A DNA stretch of 64,000 nt from Daphnia carinata (GCF_022539665.2 NC_081331.1:7595534-7659533); one strand, 5' to 3'. Shown: positions 54,326 through 64,000, counted from the first letter of the stretch. Notes: generated from the letters alone by a model not told the origin. Numbers and translations: made by a program.

Positions 54326-57300
54326 ATGCATACACCCCAAGCACGCCGAGAAATGTGTGAAAGGGATAACCGGTGCCTGAAGTGTTTAGGCCGGTCTCAT
54401 CGAACAGAACACTGCATGGCTAGAGTGCCTTGTAGAAATTGCCACAGCCTGGATCACAGTCCGGCGCTTTGTCTGTCAAGACAAAGACCGTCAACAAACA
54501 TCGCCCGGGCCCAATCTCCTCAGCGGTCTTCAGGAAGAACGGTCACCATCGACACCAACATAAATATCGCCCAGACCGCCAACGGATTGCCTACGTTCAC
54601 GGCATTCATCAAGGGAGAACCCGGACACAAGATCCCCGTTTTGGGTCTAATTGACTCAGGAAGTCAAAGATCGTTTATCAAACGAAGAATCGCGCACGGC
54701 GCTGCTAAGGAGAACGAAGAAATAGAGGAGATAAGGATCAATACCTTTGGCTCTACGAAGGCGCAGATTGAAATAACCAAATCGTACGACATTTGGTTAA
54801 TCACTCAAACGGGTGATGAAATCAAACTTCGGACAACGGAGATGGAGTTTTTGGCCAAGGCTACACCGAAGACACACTCCGCCATTCGAGAGGTCTTGAC
54901 ACAGCGAGGAGAAAACCTCGCCGACGACCGCCGAGATCACGACCAAGGTGACGGGGAATTCGAGCTAGTGATTGGCTGCGACTACTACTGGCACCTTCTC
55001 TCTCACGAAACCTTACAAGGAGCTGATGACTCGGTGGCCTGTGCGAGCAAGCTAGGCTGGATCATCTTCGGTTCCCCGGGAGAGAACAGACAAACAACCG
55101 CACTTACCACTACGACGGACCCCAGTCGAGCGATGGTCGACTTTAAGGAATTTTGGACACTAGAACACATGGGGGTTACACCCTCGGAGGCGGAAGACCC
55201 AAGTTTTCTTCAAACATATCAACATTCTATCAAAAGGGACAGCAGCGGGCGATATGAGGTTCTGTTTCCTTTCAAAGACAACCGAAGGGCGATGGAATCA
55301 AACAAAGGCATCGCGCTAGCCCGACTCAACAGTCTACTAAAAAGGATGAAAGGGGAAGACCGACGGTCATACCACGAGATCTTCCAACAGTACCTTGAGA
55401 AGGGATACATCGAAGAAGCTGACGGAAGTTATACCGGTATCTGTACCTACCTTCCGCACCGGCCCGTCATCAAGCAAGAGGCCACATCGACAAAAATCCG
55501 GCCGGTGTTCGACGGCTCAGCGCACCTTCATGGCCGGCCAAGCCTGAACGACCTGCTAGAAACAGGCCCGAACCTTAACCCCGAACTCTTAGCCGTGTTG
55601 CTAAGGTTCAGACGCCACAAGATATCATGGATGGCCGACATAACGCAGGCTTTCCTGCAAATCGGCATACAAGAGGATCACGGACAAATCGTCCGATTCT
55701 TATGGGTCAGAAACCCCGACGAGGACCCAGTAAAACTAATAGAGTACCGCTGGAAGCGGGTACCCTTCGGACTATCCAGCAGCCCTTTCATCTTAAGAGC
55801 AGTGATCCTGAAATGCCTGGACGACAGTGGATCTGGGTACCCCGACCTTGTCAACCAGTTGCGGGAGCAAGTCTACGTGGACGACTGGTTGGGAGGAGCT
55901 GATAGCGTACAGCAGGCGGCCCAACTCATCACGCAGGCGATACACCTGTTCAGCACCGCAAAAATGGAATTACGAAAGTCGAACACCAACTGCAAGGAGC
56001 TGAGCAAGGAACTAAGCAATATGGAGTTTCAGAACGAGCTTATAAACGTGGGTCAGAATCCCGGGGCAACTATTAAAGCCCTCGGCGTAGCGTGGGACCC
56101 GTCGACCGATACATTTCAATTCAACGCCCAGAAGATCTTGGAGGAAGCCGGGAAGCTGGATAACAGGCCCTCAAAACGCAAGCTCTTTAGTCTTGCCCTT
56201 AGAGTCTTCGACCCCATGGGGCTGATATCTCCAGTGACCGTGATCGCAAAAATCATCATGCAGAAGATATGGGCTGAAAAAATCGGGTGGGACGATCCCG
56301 TTCCCGCCAAAATTATCCCCCACTGGGAGACTTTCATCAAGGGCCTCGCCGATCTCGCCGACACCAAAATAGAACGCTGGATCGGACCAGAGACCCAACG
56401 CCTGCACCTCTTTTGCGACGCCAGTGATGACGCGTACAGCGTCGCGGCGTATATACAAAATGGGGCACAAACCAGGCTCTTATGCAGTAAAACTAGGATC
56501 GCGCCAGATCCCAAAAAATCTGTGTCTACCCCTCGACTGGAGCTGCTGAGTAACTTACTCGCGGCTCGGCTAGGGAAATACATCGAAACCGCATTAGCAA
56601 CACCCTTTGAGAAGATTTTGTGGACCGATTCTTCGATCGCCTACTGGTGGATCAAAGGGGAATCGGGACGCTGGAAACAGTTCGTGCACAACCGGGTCTC
56701 GGAGATCAGGGAGACCATAGAAGCCGAAAACGTGAGGCATTGCCCGGGCACCCAGAACCCTGCGGACATCGCCTCAAGAGGAGCGGCCGTTAACGCATTA
56801 AACAAGACCATAGGATGGTGGTTCGGGCCCCAGTGGCTGACCGACTGCAGCCGATGGCCGACAGGTCCAAATTCGCCAGACCCAGACCGAATTAAGGATA
56901 TCCACAAAGAAGAAAAACCCAAAGAGGTCACAGTAAGCACGGCCACAACGGAAAATCGATGGTACGAGAACCACAGTCGCCTACGATCAATTACGCGGAT
57001 CTGGGCGACCGTCCGCCGAGCAATAACTCGGTTCCGAGGAAAGGAAAGCCCGGTCTCGACGACAGCCAAGGTGGCTTTTGGTCAGGCATTTCCCATGTTA
57101 ACAGTGGACGAGGTAGAGATCGTCGAACTGGACCTGTGGCGAGAAACTCAACGGGACACGTTCGCCGAAGTAAGGAAGGCGCTAAGAAAAAACTTGGCCC
57201 CGCGACACGAGAAACTGAGAAAACTGGGGCTCGTATGGGACGACAAGGCCAGGTTAATAAGATGTGTTGGTCGCCATCAGAATTGGCTCCAATACAACCA

Positions 57301-58699
57301 CAAACCAGCAGTGATACTCCTCCCCGAAGATCATTTTTTAACCAAGAAGTTAGTAGAACAAACACACGAACGACTCCAACACACGGGAGTAAATACAACG
57401 ATGCTGGAAATAAGAAGATCCTTCTGGATTCCAAGATTGAGACAGACCGTCAAAAAGGAGTTACGACGGTGCGTTCGATGCCAAAGGTTAGACGCAAGGG
57501 CGTTCAACGAGATCCCGGGCCCGCTACCGCTTGACCGCCTGCAGATGTCCAATCCCTTCGAAGTAACAGGAGTGGATTTCGCGGGCCCCTTCCCCCTCAC
57601 GGGCCCCGCCGTCAACCACGAAGAAAAAGGATATATCTGTCTATTCACTTGTGCAGTGACGCGAGCAGTCCACCTGGAGCTCACCACAGGGCAGGACACG
57701 ACGACTTTCATCAACGCGATAAGAAGATTCTTCGCGAGACGGGAAGTGCCCAAAGTGATGTATTCGGACAACGCCCGCACATTCACTCAAGCAGCCCGGT
57801 ATCTACGAGCATCCTACCGGAGTGAGCGCGTATATAACACGCTGTTGGATCTTAAGGTAAAATGGCGTTTTTCCCCAAGCCTCGCACCCTGGTGGGGCGG
57901 GTTCTGGGAAATAATGGTCCAAACCGTGAAGAAATTGATATATAAAACGTTCGGCAACGAGCGGTTATCGTATGACGTGTTTCAAACCGTGCTAACGGAG
58001 ATTGAAAACACCATCAACCTTAGACCGTTGACGTATGTCTCAGACGACGACGACGAGCCATTGACGCCGAAACAATTAATATCCGGACATCGCCAGAAAC
58101 AGAAACACCCCGTCGACGAAGAAGAAAGGGAATACTCGACCCGCACAGCAATCACACAACGGGAACTAAAACGGCGGAAGCTCCTAGGCATTTGGTGGGA
58201 GAACTTCTACAAGGAGTACGTAGCAGATTTAGAAAAGTTCCATTGTCCATCGCCCAGAAGTACGAAGTCAGTGGAAGTCGGGCAGGTGGTCCTGATTCAC
58301 GACGACCACTGCAAACGGTCTAAATGGAAAACCGGCAGGGTAGCGAAAATCTACCCAAGCTCAGACGGCAAGATTCGACGAGTGGCGGTGTTGATCGCAA
58401 ATAAAAGTACCGGAGTCGGATCGACCCCGATCTACCGGGACATGAAAACACTGTTCCCGTTAGAACTACATGCAGGGCAAATCGACAACGATCCTTCCAA
58501 TATAGACCCATTTCCCTCGGATCAAAACCCGATATCGGAATCTGAGTCGGACTCTGATTTGGACAGCGGTCCAACGGGGGGAGTGTCAGAAATTCTGACG
58601 GCCAACTCACAGACTACGGGCCAGGACGGGACTTGGAGTAGGAACTCAAACCCGGACGACGGGGGGCACCAAGACCTCAGGCGGAAGAAACCAGTTTAG
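54326..58699 (+). CDS. BEL C pol: protease, RT, RNase H, integrase, 1457 codons
   Basis: Two zinc knuckles (Cys17-x2-Cys20-x4-His25-x4-Cys30; Cys36-Cys39-His44-Cys49) start the frame. Protease: VLGLIDSGSQRSF with catalytic Asp110. RT: RPVFDGSA and MADITQAFLQIGI, and YVDD at residues 517-520. RNase H: FCDASDDAYSVAAYI, Asp698, and LPRLELLSN-type motif. Integrase: H-H-C-C at about 1014-1060 (THERLQHTG, CVRCQR), catalytic triad Asp1084, Asp1148, Glu1195, then DUF5641 (VGQVVLIHDD). All residues expected for activity are present. It would reverse-transcribe and integrate the element. The frame runs 116 bp into the 3' LTR before TAG. The first Met is not the natural start: the frame was once continuous with gag. 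Confidence 0.96.
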   Translation: MHTPQARREMCERDNRCLKCLGRSHRTEHCMARVPCRNCHSLDHSPALCLSRQRPSTNIARAQSPQRSSGRTVTIDTNINIAQTANGLPTFTAFIKGEPGHKIPVLGLIDSGSQRSFIKRRIAHGAAKENEEIEEIRINTFGSTKAQIEITKSYDIWLITQTGDEIKLRTTEMEFLAKATPKTHSAIREVLTQRGENLADDRRDHDQGDGEFELVIGCDYYWHLLSHETLQGADDSVACASKLGWIIFGSPGENRQTTALTTTTDPSRAMVDFKEFWTLEHMGVTPSEAEDPSFLQTYQHSIKRDSSGRYEVLFPFKDNRRAMESNKGIALARLNSLLKRMKGEDRRSYHEIFQQYLEKGYIEEADGSYTGICTYLPHRPVIKQEATSTKIRPVFDGSAHLHGRPSLNDLLETGPNLNPELLAVLLRFRRHKISWMADITQAFLQIGIQEDHGQIVRFLWVRNPDEDPVKLIEYRWKRVPFGLSSSPFILRAVILKCLDDSGSGYPDLVNQLREQVYVDDWLGGADSVQQAAQLITQAIHLFSTAKMELRKSNTNCKELSKELSNMEFQNELINVGQNPGATIKALGVAWDPSTDTFQFNAQKILEEAGKLDNRPSKRKLFSLALRVFDPMGLISPVTVIAKIIMQKIWAEKIGWDDPVPAKIIPHWETFIKGLADLADTKIERWIGPETQRLHLFCDASDDAYSVAAYIQNGAQTRLLCSKTRIAPDPKKSVSTPRLELLSNLLAARLGKYIETALATPFEKILWTDSSIAYWWIKGESGRWKQFVHNRVSEIRETIEAENVRHCPGTQNPADIASRGAAVNALNKTIGWWFGPQWLTDCSRWPTGPNSPDPDRIKDIHKEEKPKEVTVSTATTENRWYENHSRLRSITRIWATVRRAITRFRGKESPVSTTAKVAFGQAFPMLTVDEVEIVELDLWRETQRDTFAEVRKALRKNLAPRHEKLRKLGLVWDDKARLIRCVGRHQNWLQYNHKPAVILLPEDHFLTKKLVEQTHERLQHTGVNTTMLEIRRSFWIPRLRQTVKKELRRCVRCQRLDARAFNEIPGPLPLDRLQMSNPFEVTGVDFAGPFPLTGPAVNHEEKGYICLFTCAVTRAVHLELTTGQDTTTFINAIRRFFARREVPKVMYSDNARTFTQAARYLRASYRSERVYNTLLDLKVKWRFSPSLAPWWGGFWEIMVQTVKKLIYKTFGNERLSYDVFQTVLTEIENTINLRPLTYVSDDDDEPLTPKQLISGHRQKQKHPVDEEEREYSTRTAITQRELKRRKLLGIWWENFYKEYVADLEKFHCPSPRSTKSVEVGQVVLIHDDHCKRSKWKTGRVAKIYPSSDGKIRRVAVLIANKSTGVGSTPIYRDMKTLFPLELHAGQIDNDPSNIDPFPSDQNPISESESDSDLDSGPTGGVSEILTANSQTTGQDGTWSRNSNPDDGGHQDLRRKKPV
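58573..58583 (+). promoter_or_regulatory. BEL C polypurine tract
   Basis: AACGGGGGGAG, directly next to the 3' LTR, would prime plus-strand synthesis. Confidence 0.8.
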
Positions 58700-59584
58700 A
58701 TCCCGCGAGCAGAAATAGACACACCGGTAGACGGTAATTGAGAGTAAGCGTGGCCGGAGGAAAAAGGCGACACGCCGTGTATAAAAACCTGGGACCCCGA
58801 TACATATTATCCAAATATGTTGACGTGTTTTACATCTATGTAGAGAGCGGTCTCTAACGAGTCACATCCGTACCTCTCTTCAAAAACCCAACGGAAAGAA
58901 GAAGGATAGATGCCGCCTCAAAGGACCTTGGAACATCGGAGAAGGGGAATTGGAGTATAGCAGGAAGGGATCATCCCGCGGTTAGAAGAAAGCAAAACAA
59001 GCGGCGACCTCTAGGCCAACGTTGAAATTGATGTCTAAAATTAATAAGTTATTTGTCAACGGTGGGGTTTGTAGGGGTATAAAGAGGGGCTGAATAGGCC
59101 TATTCAATACACTCACATTTTTGCACCGATCGCGTCTGGTAACTCGCTTTTTCACTTACTTGTCTCGTTGTTGTTGTGCCTGCTGTTCTCTCCGCCGCCG
59201 CTGGTCGCCGTTCGCCGCTGGGTTGCCGCCTCGTGCCTTTTGTGCCTGCCTGCCCGCCGATTCGTCGCCCCGCGCCGCCGCTTTCCCACCTCACCGCGCT
59301 GCAGCCTTCCAACAACCAAAGAGTAAGTAATTAGCAACTTCTTCCCTTATTAACTCTTGTAATTCTCTTAGGTGACGTCCACGCCGACGAGTGTCCAGCC
59401 CAGCCACCTTCGCCCGCCACGATAGCTCCCCCAAACCGGGAGTCCTATCCTTCATCTTGCTTAACCGGCGACTCTTAGTCGACTCGCCCTTAATCAAATA
59501 TATATATACGCTAGCCCCTATAAGGGCTAGGCCGTCTATTATTCTTGTTCTGAGTCGGCAGTCTCCGACGGTGGTTTTTCCACA
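58584..59584 (+). repeat. BEL C 3' LTR, 1001 bp
   Basis: Matches the 5' LTR except G/A near position 21, A/C in the poly(A) signal and an extra TA in a nearby (TA)n run. The signal here reads AATCAA (59492-59497) in place of AATAAA. The hairpin after it (59511-59530) is unchanged. Confidence 0.95.
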
Positions 59585-59589
59585 CAGGG

Positions 59590-60026
59590 AATTCCACATT
59601 AATTGAATTGACGCGCAACATATATCTAAAGTTGAGAAGCGATATTGAAACTCAATTTAATGTAACCCTTCGATTTCTATGATAATTATTTACCTAGTCA
59701 CTGTTAAAACGCCACACAGAAGCTCTATAAAATATTTGTTAAATACAATTAATTTCTTTTTTCACGATACATTGCTCATTAGGCTGGATGGACCATGCGA
59801 TGGTAAAGAAAAAAACATGGTTTTTCTTTCAGCTCCCTATCGGGTCCTGAAACCTTAATTTTTATGTATTGCTTGTCTTTGAAAAAAGCGTTGAAAAAAA
59901 ACAGGTATATAAGGGTTGGCGAACCCCACCAATGGTAGCCTTATGGCAACCCGCAAAATTAGAAAATCCGCAAAACGGGAAGGGCCACCCCTCGCGCGAC
60001 TTTTCCCGTTTTGTGGAGCCTCACTG
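59590..60026 (+). mobile_element. Right end of the split pogo element
   Basis: The last 437 bp of the pogo element, with a second inverted pair CCGCAAAACGGGAAG and CTTTTCCCGTTTTGTGG near the tip. No coding content. Confidence 0.7.
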
Positions 60027-60030
60027 TATA

Positions 60031-60785
60031 GGATTTCTCGAAGCAAAGGCCGCATTTCAGGCAACAGTTGAAAAACGAAGAAATAAATGCTGAAAAGCAT
60101 TTGTCAGTGACCAATGTGCGCTTACCTGCATAGCAGAAAAATATTTCCTTGCAAGATGCGAACGACGGGGTTTTCCCATGGGAACATAGAAAGCATATGA
60201 ACGTAGGAGTTGATAATTTTTGTTATTCTTCATTGTAATTTATAGTTCCATATAGTATCTTTTAGAGAGAATTCCCTTCTAATAGACAGCTGGGAGTTTT
60301 GCAAAACGGTTGACAAAGATCTACACTATTAACTGAAAATGAAAAATTTACTAAGACATTTTAAGAGCAAAACTAAACAACTACTGAAAAAAATCCAAAA
60401 GATTCTTCTGTCGAATGAATGGGATAAGCAATATAACAACAAAATTTCCAATAAGGGTATACTACTACTCTCCCAAACTTTTCTTCTTTTTTGTTATGTC
60501 TTTGTAAGCTGTGTTAACTTCAGTTTAATTATAGCTTATGTTGATAATTGCCACCACCTTGATGGGAAAATCTGAGAAGAAAAGAGAGAGAGAAAATATA
60601 AGCTTTGAGATGGGTGGGGTGGACGAGAACCTAAGATGGGTAATGTTTTCACTTAAATCTAGAGACAATCCCAATTGTCCGTATATATATGAAAATAGAA
60701 ATCAATCTGACAAAGAGTCCTGATCACCAAGAATCGCAGACCCAAAATGATTCTGCCATCTTTTTTCGCTTGCATGGACGCTTAT
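60031..60785. other. No recognised gene
   Basis: AT-rich; 78- and 61-codon plus ORFs (60339-60723) are Lys-rich and unsupported. Confidence 0.4.
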
Positions 60786-61405
60786 GGTAGCCGGTGAAAT
60801 AGGACTGGAGAAATCGGACTGACTTTTAAAAACTTTTAGGACAGTCCTATTTCTCCATGGCATCAGTCCTATTTCTCCTCGGCATCAGTCCTATTTCTCC
60901 TTAGAAATAGTCCTATTTCATTTACCTTGTTCCAAGGGGAACGATGGGCCTCCAATCCGGAAGGCAATGTATTGCGTAAGAGCGCCGGCTTATATACATT
61001 TCTCTTTTTAAAAAACCAATGATGTTGACTCATTAGATAAGAGGTTCACAAAACTTTTTTTCTTATCCTATTTTAATTCAAATTACAGGAGAACATGAAC
61101 TATATTGTATTTAACAGAGTTCATTTAACAAAATACTATTAGACATACTACAGAAATATTTATTACTTATATTGCACATTATGTGGTCATAACCAACTTT
61201 TCCAATTGACCTAATGTTTTACTATTTCATACATCTATCGTTATATACAGCTTTTACATATTCTGATTTTGCTCGAATAGTTTTTTATTAAATGAACTCT
61301 ATTAGATTCAAAATAACTTATGTTCCCCAGCAATTAAAATTAAAATAGGATAAGAGATAAAAAATTTGTGAACCATTTAAATAATGAGTGAAATATTTAT
61401 TTAAA
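60786..61405. mobile_element. Foldback MITE of the CCTATTTC family, right end missing
   Basis: Starts GGTAGCCGGTGAAATAGGAC and has the same order as the 47.2-kb copy: inverted GAAATAGGACT / AGTCCTATTTC units, GGCCTCCAATCCGG, GCGCCGGCTTATA, then past the centre (TTACTATTTCATAC-TCTATCGTTA) the mirrored half, which stops near 61390 before reaching the terminal repeat. Confidence 0.8.
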
Positions 61406-61886
61406 TTTCATTTAAATAAGTAATGCCAGTAGCGTTGCAAACTTATGCGATAAGTTAAGCGTAAGACACAACAGGACGTTAGATGCTGTAGCCTTAAAAT
61501 GACGTAACATCATTGTTGGATCACAAGCGTGGGTATATTTCAGAAACGGTGGCCGGGTGTTATGCTTTCTTTTAACTAAACCGATTACGAAAGGTTGTTT
61601 GATCACATCCGACAAACCGGATAAGGCTAACTTGAGAGTTGGCGACAACATCGAAGGGATAAATATTGCTCGAGCTGTCATTCGTACCCTGTTTGAAAGA
61701 ATCCCAGGAAACTAAACATTTCAATTATGCCAATCGACAAGGGATCAAAATCCCTTCGATAGCACAAGTCACGCTATGCTTGCAGTCCGACTGATATTCA
61801 GTGAATGAATTGCTGCGCGTTGCTGCAAACAGAAGTTCAACAACTCTAGCGAAGGCCCTATACTCAGAAGCAATTCCGAACAGTCT
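61406..61886. other. Decayed region, possibly more env on the minus strand
   Basis: Follows the env N-terminal piece in the same direction. An 89-codon minus ORF (61681-61412) shows no motif that can be placed in Env. Unresolved. Confidence 0.35.
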
Positions 61887-62480
61887 TCATACGATTAGTC
61901 GTATCGAACTGTTCCACGTAAAACGGTGGCTCTCCCCCAATTGTGATGTGAACTGAATATGATGGGCCTCAGAAGCCTCGGTATGTCTGTTGCACGTTCC
62001 AGCAGGGTAGGAAACCAGGCTTGGCTTGGTCAGTGCGAGGTGTTCAAAACCATGGATGTTTGATCCTTGATTACCTTCAATATGCAAACCATTGGAATCG
62101 GGCCGAACGGAGTAAAGACATATTCCTGTAGATTTCACCAAGTTATCAAGAATGCGTCTATCTTTCAGGCATTCCGTGTGCGGAAACCACCTGACAAATG
62201 TGGCTAGATGGTTCCATTCGTTGGCAAACAGATAGATTTCTATCAACTATCAATTTGCGAGAAATGATTTGCATGCCACGGTTGATCCGTTTGGTTGGTA
62301 CATCATAGATGACGATCCATTCAGAATCGCCTAGCGCTAGGGTTCCCTCCGGATGAAACACCGCTCTTTCCGTCACCACGAACTTTCCTTTCATTTCATG
62401 CGCTTGGATCATCTGTCCAATGGCACAGACCACTGATAAAAGCAGCATGTTCTTCATCCAGCCTGGTGCCCGTCTTTGTC
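61887..62480 (-). pseudogene. Env N-terminus of Gypsy D, broken
   Basis: A likely Env start: Met codon near 62463, then a hydrophobic signal peptide of about 18 residues (MLLLSVVCAIG) after a basic residue run, followed by an ectodomain-like part to 62158 and, in another frame, to 61887. Envelope glycoproteins of this type mediate membrane fusion. The furin-like site, fusion peptide and membrane anchor are not seen. Notably the env start is in the same frame as the integrase tail upstream, with no stop between. Compared with the env remnant at 9-10.8 kb, which retains the other half, the two cannot be aligned here. Confidence 0.6.
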
Positions 62481-63738
62481 GGATCGGACGACCCGGTGGC
62501 GGTTCCACCTCCTCTTGAACCCCAGGCCTTGGCTCCTCTTCCACTTGTAGGCCTTCGCCAAAATCTTCCTCCTCTGTTAATTCCAGTGGTCGGCGTTTCG
62601 CCTTTCTCCTCGCGCCTTTCGTCTCGGGTTGTCCAACCACTGCCGCGGTGTCGCTTTCCAGCGATCTCTCCGGACTCGTGCCCGCACGCACTGCCGCCTC
62701 CGGTTCCTCGGCCATTGCCGTGGTTTCTGGTGGTCCCTCGCTGGTGTCGGCACGCGTCACGGTCTCAGCTTCCACCCCGCCATCAGATTCGTCATCCGTC
62801 TCTATAACAAACCTCTTCATTTGAGAAACATGGACCACAATGGTTCTCTTCTTAGTAGGCTTTCGAAGTTCCTAGTTTAACTCAGTGATCTGCCTGATCA
62901 CCTTGAAAGGGCCTACGAACTGGTGCAGTAACTTTTCAACGAGATCTTTCTTCCTCTGCGGCCGGAAGATTAACACCAGCTCGCCGGGTTCGTATACCGG
63001 TGCCTCACTGACTCTGGTGTCGTACTGAGACTTCTGGCGCTGCTGCACCAGGGCCAGTCTATCTCTTACGTCTTCTCTCAAGTTCGCCATCGCCTTCATC
63101 AGCTCCTTTGGGTCGGCCAGCTTCGGTCGATTCGGCCCCGTCGCCGCTAGCAGGTCCGTCGGAATCACTGCTTCTCGCCCATTCACCAGCATGAAAGGTG
63201 TATGATTGGTGCTCTCCTGGCGCACCGAGTTGTACGCAAACGTGACAAACCCGAGGAATTCGTCCCAGTCTTCGTGACTTTCATCCACGTACATCGCCAG
63301 CATGGTCGCCAGCGTCTTGTTTTGTCGCTCCACAAGACCGTTGGCCTGTTGGTGGTAAGGTACGGACATCCGATGGGAAAGTCGTAGACGGGCGAACACC
63401 TCACGGGTTACTTCTGCCGTGAAGCACTTCCCTTGGTCGGACGTCAGCTCCCGCGGAAATCCATGCCGCTACACAATTTCTTCGACGAAGAATTTTGCTA
63501 TTTGCCGAGCCGTGGCATCCGGTACGGCTCTCGTTTCTACCCACTTAGTAAGGTAGTCGATGGTAACGATCACGTTTGTATTCCCGCTTCGAGATTGCGG
63601 GAATGGACCAAGGACGTCTATCCCGATCCTTTCGAATGGTCCTCCCACTTGCGTGATCTCCATGAGTCCCTTCTTTTTCCCTTGATCCGGCTTCCGTGTC
63701 TGGCAACTTTTACATGCCTTGACATACCGGGTCACTGC
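62480..63738 (-). pseudogene. Gypsy-type integrase with two in-frame stops
   Basis: Reads RYVKACKSCQTRKPDQGKKK (zinc-finger Cys pair), ERIGIDVLGPF (first Asp), VIVTIDYLTKWVE, then TAG at 63469-63471, ELTSDQGKCF (second Asp), VPYHQQANGLVERQNKTLA (Glu), the Gypsy C-terminal part with YEPGELVLIF and HQFVGPFKV, a second TAG at 62872-62874, and VHVSQMKRF. After that comes a Glu/Pro-rich acidic tail leading to env. Both stops replace a codon that is often Cys/Leu or Tyr in relatives. Otherwise well conserved. It would insert element DNA into the genome. Confidence 0.9.
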
Positions 63739-64000
63739 TCTATCCAGAACAAGATCACAGAATAAGTACTTAGACTATGGACAAGACATGTGGTTTAGAA
63801 CACGAAGTCGACTAAATATAAATTGTGAAGAGAGATACCTAGGAGTCGGTGAAGTGATTTCCTTGGGTCAGAGGATACAAGTTCACGAGACAAGAAATGG
63901 ACGTGTAGTGTCAGAAACGTAGGGGTTGGAGCAGACGAAACATAATTACGATTGGGGAAAAGGATATTAGGGTTAAACATCAATTTTAGTGGTTGGTCTG
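63739..64000. other. Unrelated sequence beyond the Gypsy D break
   Basis: Coding similarity stops sharply at about 63738. The remaining 260 bp have short opposed ORFs and no recognised motif. A deletion or insertion boundary is likely. Confidence 0.4.

Larger units (their letters stand above)
50933..59584 (+). mobile_element. BEL/Pao LTR retrotransposon C, nearly intact, 8.65 kb
   Basis: Complete structure: 5' LTR 50933-51931, primer site, ORF0, gag, pol, polypurine tract and 3' LTR 58584-59584. It is flanked by the exact 5-bp target duplication CAGGG (50928-50932 and 59585-59589), the usual length for BEL. The LTRs differ by only two substitutions and one 2-bp indel in about 1000 bp, so insertion is recent. 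Pol is open over 1457 codons with all catalytic residues present. Two lesions separate gag from pol: an extra A in a six-A run (54125-54130) and TGA at 54320-54322. It lies inside a pogo element. Confidence 0.97.
48794..60026 (+). mobile_element. pogo/Tigger transposon split by a BEL retrotransposon
   Basis: The left end reads TAATAAGGCTCCACAAAACG (48794) and the right end, inverted, CAGTGAGGCTCCACAAAACG (ending at 60026), each flanked by TA (48792-48793, 60027-60028). Without the BEL insertion (50933-59589) the element would be about 2.58 kb, the normal size of Tigger-like elements. The transposase reading frame (49236-50450) and the right terminal 437 bp belong to the same element. Confidence 0.8.
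61887..63738 (-). mobile_element. Gypsy element D (errantivirus-like), integrase to env, partial
   Basis: Minus-strand piece with the integrase from its zinc-finger Cys pair onward, the integrase tail and an env N-terminus. It stops abruptly at about 63738, in the middle of the integrase HHCC region, so RT, protease, gag and LTRs are absent. Gypsy-type integrase followed by env is the errantivirus layout. Confidence 0.82.

Noticed and set aside
60339-60723. Two Lys-rich plus-strand ORFs
   Set aside because: AT-rich sequence with low complexity; no homologue or domain recognised.
1-64000. CRISPR arrays, rRNA, riboswitches, bacterial-type operons
   Set aside because: None seen. Introns, LTR elements and catalase exons show that this is animal DNA, so bacterial features are not expected.

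Overview
The window is a dense graveyard of transposable elements from an animal genome. Most readable coding sequence belongs to retrotransposons or DNA transposons: two BEL/Pao elements, parts of two Gypsy elements (one with an env region), a separate env remnant, a Copia element, at least four LINE pieces, hAT, Tc1/mariner, pogo/Tigger and Helitron pieces, a CACTA/EnSpm-like two-gene transposon family, and foldback MITEs. Short introns (about 60-120 bp), the insect-errantivirus style of env and the BEL/Copia/Gypsy mixture point to an arthropod. A branchiopod crustacean such as Daphnia would fit, but that is only an impression. The one clear host-derived gene is a broken catalase copy.

Layout. 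1-4013: 5' part of a minus-strand Gypsy element (LTR, tRNA-Leu primer site, two gag-type ORFs, start of protease). 6426-7308: an internally deleted hAT element with a perfect 8-bp target duplication and a relic of its dimerisation domain. 9060-10828: broken retroviral-type env. 12532-14045 and 17752-19267: a 1.5-kb inverted repeat; both arms hold the same Copia gag interrupted by the same unknown insertion. Between them lie tandem repeats and LINE fragments. 17550-21486: Copia element cut off before reverse transcriptase, followed directly by a heavily frameshifted BEL element (about 21500-27834). 28310-29525 and 35063-36979: two broken copies of a DUF4806-type gene, the second divergent from a truncated EnSpm-like transposase (32215-33532), with a catalase pseudogene (33656-34530) in between. 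37238-37495: a 258-bp foldback element beside a Helitron scrap.

42966-46520: a Tc1-like transposon split by a minus-strand LINE with a 15-bp target duplication. 47177-47945 and 60786-61405: MITEs rich in CCTATTTC. 48794-60026: a pogo/Tigger element split by an almost intact, recently inserted BEL/Pao retrotransposon (50933-59584; LTRs about 99.7% identical; 5-bp target duplication CAGGG). This BEL copy has only two visible lesions in gag-pol. 61887-63738: minus-strand Gypsy integrase leading into env.

The elements record a relative history: pogo before BEL, Tc1 before LINE, Copia before the unknown insert, and the inverted duplication last. No RNA genes, CRISPR arrays or convincing intact host genes were seen. 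All boundaries and families were judged by eye.
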